Assembly: GCF_028747205.1 (NCBI RefSeq)
Contig: NZ_CP112880.1
Coordinates: forward strand, 5,332,001-5,396,000
Length of the DNA: 64,000 nt
DNA from: Streptomyces sp. CA-278952
GTDB taxonomy: Bacteria > Actinomycetota > Actinomycetes > Streptomycetales > Streptomycetaceae
Reading direction: 5' to 3'
This document shows, one piece after another, positions 59,200-64,000 of this stretch. The number at the start of each line of letters is the position of its first letter. The first letter of the stretch is position 1. Under the pieces are notes generated by a model. It searched no databases. It was given only the letters and a program-made list of their open reading frames with translations, and was not told the DNA's origin. Made by a program: the position numbers and the translations under genes.

Positions 59200-59808
59200 A
59201 TGCCGAACGGGCACGGAGCCGACGGGAACGTCACGGTGGACGGAAACGGCACGGCGGACGGGAACGGCACGGACGGCCGCGAAGCCGTGCGGGTCGACCG
59301 TGAAGCTCCGCCGGCCGACCGCGAGGCCGTGCGCGTCGACCGCGTCATGGACGGCCTGCGCGCCTTCGGGGCCAACTACACCGAGTTCACACGCCGCTTC
59401 GCGACGTGGCTCGGGCTGCACTCCACCGACGCCGCCGCCCTCGTGGAGATCCTCTACGCGGAGGACCAGGGCACACCCCTGTCGCCCGCCCGGCTCAGCG
59501 AGCGGGTCTCGCTCTCCTCCGGCGCGACCGCCATCCTCCTCAAACGGCTCGAACAGGCGGGGCACATCGTCCGCACCCGCGAGAGCGCCGACCGCCGCGT
59601 GGTGACCCTGCGCAGCAGTCCCGACATCCGGCCGAGGGCCATCGCGTTCTTCGGCCCGTACTCCGAGCGGATGGCCGAGGCGATGGCAGCCTACTCACCG
59701 CGGGAGATCCAGCACTTCGAGGAGTTCCTCGGCACGCTGCGCACCACCATGGACGCCCTGTTGGCGCACGAGTACGAGGGCGGCGGGCCGACACCCCCCA
59801 CCCCCTGA
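59200..59808 (+). CDS. MarR-family transcriptional regulator
   Basis: 202 aa from ATG 59200; the upstream ATG 59101 gives a 33-residue extension with poor codon use. A low-complexity Asp/Gly/Asn run (NGTADGNGTDGREAV) precedes the MarR winged helix (about 60-185): FATWLGLHSTDAAALVEILY, LSERVSLSSGATAILLKRLE, and the wing RTRESADRRVVTLRSSPDIR. It should repress the divergent exporter via the twin palindromes and respond to the exported compound. Confidence 0.88.
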   Translation: MPNGHGADGNVTVDGNGTADGNGTDGREAVRVDREAPPADREAVRVDRVMDGLRAFGANYTEFTRRFATWLGLHSTDAAALVEILYAEDQGTPLSPARLSERVSLSSGATAILLKRLEQAGHIVRTRESADRRVVTLRSSPDIRPRAIAFFGPYSERMAEAMAAYSPREIQHFEEFLGTLRTTMDALLAHEYEGGGPTPPTP

Positions 59809-59861
59809 CGGAAGCCCCGTCCGCGCACCGCACTGTCAGTGCCACCCGGTAGCGTCGGGCC

Positions 59862-62087
59862 ATGTCCAACATGGCCGTCCTCGAAGGTGTCCTGGAGCGG
59901 ATCACCTACGCCAACGAGGAGAACGGGTACACGGTCGCCCGCGTCGACACCGGACGCGGAGCCGGCGACCTCCTCACCGTCGTCGGCGCGCTGCTCGGCG
60001 CGCAGGTCGGTGAATCGCTGCGGATGGAGGGCCGTTGGGGCTCGCACTCCCAGTACGGCAAGCAGTTCACCGTGGAGAACTACACCACCGTGCTGCCCGC
60101 CACCATCCAGGGCATCCGCCGCTATCTCGGCTCCGGACTGATCAAGGGGATCGGGCCGGTGATGGCCGACCGGATCACCACCCACTTCGGCGTCGACACC
60201 CTCGACATCATCGAGCAGGAGCCGAAGCGCCTCGTCGAGGTCCCCGGCCTCGGCCCCAAACGAACGAAGATGATCGCGACCGCCTGGGAGGAGCAGAAGG
60301 CGATCAAGGAGGTCATGGTCTTCCTCCAGAGCGTCGAGGTCTCCACCTCCATCGCCGTCCGCATCTACAAGAAGTACGAGGACGCCTCGATCTCCGTCGT
60401 GAAGAACCAGCCCTACCGGCTGGCCGCCGACGTCTGGGGCATCGGCTTCCTCACCGCCGACCGGATCGCCCAGGCCGTCGGTATTCCGCACGACAGCCCC
60501 GAGCGGGTCAAGGCCGGCCTCCAGTACGCCCTGTCCCAGTCCTCCGACCAGGGGCACTGCTACCTCCCCGAGGAGCGGCTCATCGCGGACGGCGTCAAGC
60601 TGCTCCAGGTCGACACCGGGCTGGTCATCGAGTGCCTGGCCGAGCTGGCCGCCGATCCGGAGGGCGTCGTCCGGGAGAAGGTGCCGTCCCCCGAGGGCGG
60701 CGAACCGGTCACCGCTGTCTACCTCGTCCCCTTCCACCGGGCCGAGCTGTCCCTCGCCGGGCAGGTCCGCCGCCTGCTGAAGACCGGCGAGGACCGCATG
60801 CCGGCCTTCAGGGACGTGGACTGGGACAAGGCCCTGGCCTGGCTCGCCACCCGTACGGGGGCCATCCTCGCGCCCGAGCAGGAACAGGCCGTACGGCTCG
60901 CGCTCAGCCGGAAGGTGGCCGTCCTGACCGGCGGCCCCGGCTGCGGGAAGTCGTTCACCGTACGGTCCATCGTCGAGCTGGCCCGGGCCAAGAAGGCCAA
61001 GGTGGTGCTCGCCGCCCCCACCGGGCGCGCCGCCAAGCGGCTCGCCGAGCTGACCGGGGCCGAGGCGTCCACCGTGCACCGGCTCCTGGAGCTGAAGCCG
61101 GGCGGGGACGCGGCCTACGACCGGGACCGCCCGCTGGACGCGGATCTGGTCGTCGTGGACGAGGCGTCGATGCTCGACCTGCTGCTCGCCAACAAGCTCG
61201 TGAAGGCGGTGGCACCCGGTGCCCACCTCCTCCTCGTGGGTGACGTCGACCAGCTGCCCTCGGTCGGCGCGGGGGAGGTGCTGGGCGATCTGCTCGCGGA
61301 GGGCGGCCCGGTCCCCGCCGTCCGGCTCACCCGGATCTTCCGCCAGGCCCAGCAGTCCGGCGTCGTGACCAACGCCCACCGGATCAACGCCGGGCAGCCG
61401 CCGCTCACGGAGGGGCTGAGCGACTTCTTCCTCTTCGTGGAGGACGAGACGGAGGACGCGGGCAAGCTCGCCGTCGATGTGGCGGCCCGCCGCATTCCGG
61501 CCAAATTCGGCCTCGATCCCCGCCGTGACGTGCAGGTTCTCGCCCCGATGCACCGGGGCCCGGCGGGTGCGGGGAATCTGAACGGGCTGCTCCAGCAGGC
61601 CATCACCCCGGCCCGCCCCGACCTTCCCGAGAAGCGCTTCGGCGGCCGGGTCTTCCGGGTCGGCGACAAGGTCACCCAGATCCGAAACAACTACGACAAG
61701 GGCGAGAACGGCGTCTTCAACGGCACGGTCGGCGTCGTCACCGGCCTTGACCTGGACGAACAGAAGCTCACCGTCTACACCGACGAGGACGAGGAGATCG
61801 GGTACGACTTCGACGAGCTGGACGAGCTGGCCCACGCGTACGCCATGACCATCCACCGCTCCCAGGGCAGCGAGTATCCGGCCGTCGTCATCCCCGTCAC
61901 CACCAGTGCCTGGATGATGCTCCAGCGCAACCTGCTCTACACGGCCGTGACGCGGGCCAAGAAGCTGGTGGTCCTGGTCGGGTCCCGTAAGGCGATCGGC
62001 CAGGCGGTCCGGACGGTTTCCGCAGGCAGACGCTGTACGGCACTGGATTTCCGGCTCCGGGGCGGCTCCGGAGAAGACTTCGCGTAA
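59862..62087 (+). CDS. recD2: RecD2-like ATP-dependent DNA helicase
   Basis: 741 aa. An N-terminal OB-like domain (LEGVLERITYANEENGYTVA) and tandem helix-hairpin-helix segments (GIGPVMADRITTHFGVD, EVPGLGPKRTKMIATAWEEQ) precede the SF1B helicase core: Walker A GGPGCGKSFT (about 358), motif II VVVDEAS (about 433), GDVDQLPSVGAGEVL, and the C-terminal TIHRSQGSEYPAVVIP and LLYTAVTRAKKLVVLVGS. RecD2 enzymes unwind DNA 5'-3' in repair outside RecBCD. The gene is single. Not obviously linked to the adjacent exporter. Confidence 0.95.
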   Translation: MSNMAVLEGVLERITYANEENGYTVARVDTGRGAGDLLTVVGALLGAQVGESLRMEGRWGSHSQYGKQFTVENYTTVLPATIQGIRRYLGSGLIKGIGPVMADRITTHFGVDTLDIIEQEPKRLVEVPGLGPKRTKMIATAWEEQKAIKEVMVFLQSVEVSTSIAVRIYKKYEDASISVVKNQPYRLAADVWGIGFLTADRIAQAVGIPHDSPERVKAGLQYALSQSSDQGHCYLPEERLIADGVKLLQVDTGLVIECLAELAADPEGVVREKVPSPEGGEPVTAVYLVPFHRAELSLAGQVRRLLKTGEDRMPAFRDVDWDKALAWLATRTGAILAPEQEQAVRLALSRKVAVLTGGPGCGKSFTVRSIVELARAKKAKVVLAAPTGRAAKRLAELTGAEASTVHRLLELKPGGDAAYDRDRPLDADLVVVDEASMLDLLLANKLVKAVAPGAHLLLVGDVDQLPSVGAGEVLGDLLAEGGPVPAVRLTRIFRQAQQSGVVTNAHRINAGQPPLTEGLSDFFLFVEDETEDAGKLAVDVAARRIPAKFGLDPRRDVQVLAPMHRGPAGAGNLNGLLQQAITPARPDLPEKRFGGRVFRVGDKVTQIRNNYDKGENGVFNGTVGVVTGLDLDEQKLTVYTDEDEEIGYDFDELDELAHAYAMTIHRSQGSEYPAVVIPVTTSAWMMLQRNLLYTAVTRAKKLVVLVGSRKAIGQAVRTVSAGRRCTALDFRLRGGSGEDFA

Positions 62088-62301
62088 GCCGTGGCGAAAA
62101 TGATCGATCAAATCGGTGGGAAACATCACGGAGGTCTTCCGGAACCGCAGTCAAGGGGGCAGGATGAGTAAGTTGGCGGCACTCAGTGCCGCCCATGAGT
62201 CCAATGGACGACCCCGAGTGCACTCTCCTGAGCCGAATGGGGGAGGGTGGAAGACAGTCAGGGCACCTCGAAGAAGAGGCACTACGTCGGTGAGGGATGA
62301 C

Positions 62302-63600
62302 GTGAGCGAGCACACCAACAACGCTGTAGTACTGCGGTACGGCGATGACGAGTACACCTACCCGGTGATCAACAGCACCGTCGGCGACAAGGGCTTCGAC
62401 ATCGGGAAGCTCCGGGCCAATACCGGCCTGGTGACGCTGGACAGCGGATACGGCAACACCGCCGCCTATAAATCCGCCGTCACGTACCTCGACGGTGAGC
62501 AGGGCATTCTGCGCTACCGCGGATACCCGATCGAGCAGCTCGCCGAGCGCTCGTCGTTCCTCGAGGTCGCGTACACGCTGATCAACGGCGATCTGCCGAG
62601 GGTCGACGAGCTGGCGACCTTCAAGAACGAGATCACCCAGCACACGCTGCTGCACGAGGACGTCAAGCGGTTCTTCGACGGCTTCCCGCGCGACGCCCAC
62701 CCGATGGCCATGCTGTCCTCGGTCGTCAGCGCGCTGTCCACGTTCTACCAGGACAGCCACAACCCGTTCGACGAGCAGCAGCGTCACCTCTCGACGATCC
62801 GCCTCCTGGCGAAGCTTCCGACGATCGCGGCGTACGCCTACAAGAAGTCGATCGGGCACCCCTTCGTCTACCCGCGCAACGATCTCGGGTACGTCGAGAA
62901 CTTCCTGCGCATGACCTTCTCGGTCCCCGCCCAGGAGTACGAGCTGGACCCGGTCGTCGTCTCGGCGCTGGACAAGCTGCTCATCCTGCACGCGGACCAC
63001 GAGCAGAACTGTTCGACCTCCACCGTGCGTCTGGTCGGCTCCTCGCAGGCGAACATGTTCGCCTCGATCTCCGCCGGCATCTCGGCGCTGTGGGGCCCCC
63101 TGCACGGTGGCGCCAACCAGTCGGTGCTGGAGATGCTGGAAGGCATCCAGGCCAACGGCGGCGACGTCGACTCCTTCATCCGCAAGGTGAAGAACAAGGA
63201 GGACGGCGTCCGCCTGATGGGCTTCGGCCACCGGGTGTACAAGTCCTTCGACCCGCGCGCCAAGATCATCAAGGCTGCCGCGCACGACGTGCTGTCCGCG
63301 CTCGGCAAGTCCGACGAGCTGCTCGACATCGCGCTCAAGCTGGAGGAGCACGCGCTCTCCGACGACTACTTCGTCTCGCGCAACCTCTACCCCAACGTGG
63401 ACTTCTACACCGGTCTGATCTACCGGGCCATGGGCTTCCCGACCGAGATGTTCACCGTGCTCTTCGCGCTCGGCCGGCTTCCCGGCTGGATCGCCCAGTG
63501 GCACGAGATGATCAAGGAGCCGGGTTCCCGCATCGGCCGCCCGCGTCAGATCTACACCGGCGAGGTCCTGCGCGACTTCGTCCCGGTCGAGGGCCGCTGA
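62302..63600 (+). CDS. gltA: Citrate synthase (type II)
   Basis: 432 aa from GTG 62302, with GAGGGAT upstream; GTG 62290 is in frame too. Citrate synthase features: GILRYRGYPIEQLAERSSFL, catalytic His in WGPLHGGANQSVLEML, second His in GFGHRVYKSFDPRAK, and Asp in NVDFYTGLIYRAMG. It condenses oxaloacetate and acetyl-CoA in the TCA cycle. Nested hairpin terminator follows at 63651. Confidence 0.95.
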   Translation: MSEHTNNAVVLRYGDDEYTYPVINSTVGDKGFDIGKLRANTGLVTLDSGYGNTAAYKSAVTYLDGEQGILRYRGYPIEQLAERSSFLEVAYTLINGDLPRVDELATFKNEITQHTLLHEDVKRFFDGFPRDAHPMAMLSSVVSALSTFYQDSHNPFDEQQRHLSTIRLLAKLPTIAAYAYKKSIGHPFVYPRNDLGYVENFLRMTFSVPAQEYELDPVVVSALDKLLILHADHEQNCSTSTVRLVGSSQANMFASISAGISALWGPLHGGANQSVLEMLEGIQANGGDVDSFIRKVKNKEDGVRLMGFGHRVYKSFDPRAKIIKAAAHDVLSALGKSDELLDIALKLEEHALSDDYFVSRNLYPNVDFYTGLIYRAMGFPTEMFTVLFALGRLPGWIAQWHEMIKEPGSRIGRPRQIYTGEVLRDFVPVEGR

Positions 63601-63650
63601 CCCGGACCGCATCACCCCTGTAGTGCCCGGCCTCTTCGGCCGACTGCCTT

Positions 63651-63694
63651 CGCCCCGCGTACCGCGCTTCGCACAGAGCGCGGTGTCCGGGGCG
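63651..63694 (+). terminator. Nested hairpin terminator of the citrate synthase gene
   Basis: Outer stem CGCCCCG/CGGGGCG enclosing ACCGCGCT/AGCGCGGT with an 8-nt loop, 51 bp after the stop codon. Confidence 0.75.
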
Positions 63695-63794
63695 ATTCGG
63701 CGTTGTGCGGGGCGTGTGCACGGGCCGCCTACGGGCGTGTGGCGTGTACAGGCGGCGAGCGGGCTCATGTGCGGGCCGTGTACGGGACTCGGGT

Positions 63795-64000
63795 CGGCTC
63801 ATGCGGGGCGCATACGGGGCTTGGGCGGCTCATGCGGGGCGCGAGCGGGCTGGAAGGCGAGAAACGCCCCGCCGCCGATCCCCCCACGGGTCGACGGTCG
63901 GGGCGTTTCCCATATCCCGGAGCGGATTCCCCCCACGGGATCCGGCCGGGCGTCTGCAGGGAGCCGAAGCTCCCGTTGTTCTTTTGTGCCGCGGTCCGCC
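63795..64000. other. Right-end intergenic region with repeats and hairpins
   Basis: CGGCTCATGCGGGGCGC occurs at 63795 and 63826. GAAACGCCCCG (63861) pairs with CGGGGCGTTTC (63899-63909). GGGAGC-CGAA-GCTCCC (63959-63974) is followed by a T-rich run (GTTGTTCTTTT), an intrinsic-terminator shape on the plus strand. I see no gene between 63601 and 64000. Confidence 0.6.

Overview
The window is high-GC actinobacterial DNA with strong GC3 codon bias, frequent GTG starts and AAGGAGG-type ribosome sites. It carries DUF5753/DUF397 regulators, Tat-secreted cell-wall enzymes, a DasR-like site, BTAD/SARP and LAL regulators and lanthipeptide genes. This points to a Streptomyces chromosome. I see no rRNA, tRNA, insertion sequence or CRISPR array.

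Layout. 1-6.6 kb holds small housekeeping and accessory genes (an XRE/DUF5753 regulator cut by the left edge, YCII-like, GNAT, hydrolase, DUF1905, GOLPH3-like and methyltransferase genes). 6.7-11.1 kb is a PucR regulator divergent from a coupled agmatinase-family / ThDP-enzyme pair. 11.2-19.9 kb carries an orphan protein resembling the Cas8c/Csd1 C-terminus, a fused two-half ABC exporter, two secreted proteins (one an S37 tripeptidyl aminopeptidase) and a GH3 enzyme with its own operator. 20.1-43.3 kb is the accessory core. On the minus strand it has a TIM-barrel epimerase, a GAF protein, a subtilase, a cyclase/ATPase signalling protein, a small 'aroma-sacti'-type protein, a haem-oxygenase-like di-iron protein and a radical SAM enzyme. 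Divergently on the plus strand it has two paralogous class III-type precursor peptides, an MFS exporter and a class III lanthipeptide synthetase (LanKC). Next come a SARP regulator, a LAL-LuxR regulator, a Cys-free candidate precursor and a class II synthetase (LanM), all on the minus strand. A DUF6232 gene and a partner sharing an amyloid-like Asn/Gln/Gly motif follow.

43.4-47.8 kb is a LacI-controlled operon (Gfo/Idh/MocA, DUF993, TIM-barrel) with a central AAGCGCTT operator. 48-51 kb has a DinB-type protein, an internally deleted VOC pseudogene, a GH25 muramidase behind a DasR-like box, and a Tat-secreted amidase. 51.0-53.2 kb is an ATPase/HNH pair with the architecture of the Septu (PtuAB) anti-phage system. 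It is followed by a DUF397/XRE pair divergent from two small genes, one of which is a paralogue of the gene at 538. 55-64 kb carries an epoxide hydrolase/CGNR divergent pair, a DHA2 exporter/MarR pair with twin palindromic operators, a RecD2 helicase and citrate synthase.

The most novel feature is the divergent RiPP locus at 20-33 kb. The precursor leaders carry the LDLQ recognition motif of class III lanthipeptides. The conserved core, however, is GNCISxLSVVE, in which Cys precedes the two Ser residues, the reverse of the labionin motif, and the opposite arm encodes radical SAM, di-iron, protease and signalling proteins. Both arms have the same 17-bp box (16/17 matches) in the same orientation relative to transcription, which suggests they are switched on together, possibly by the SARP encoded nearby.
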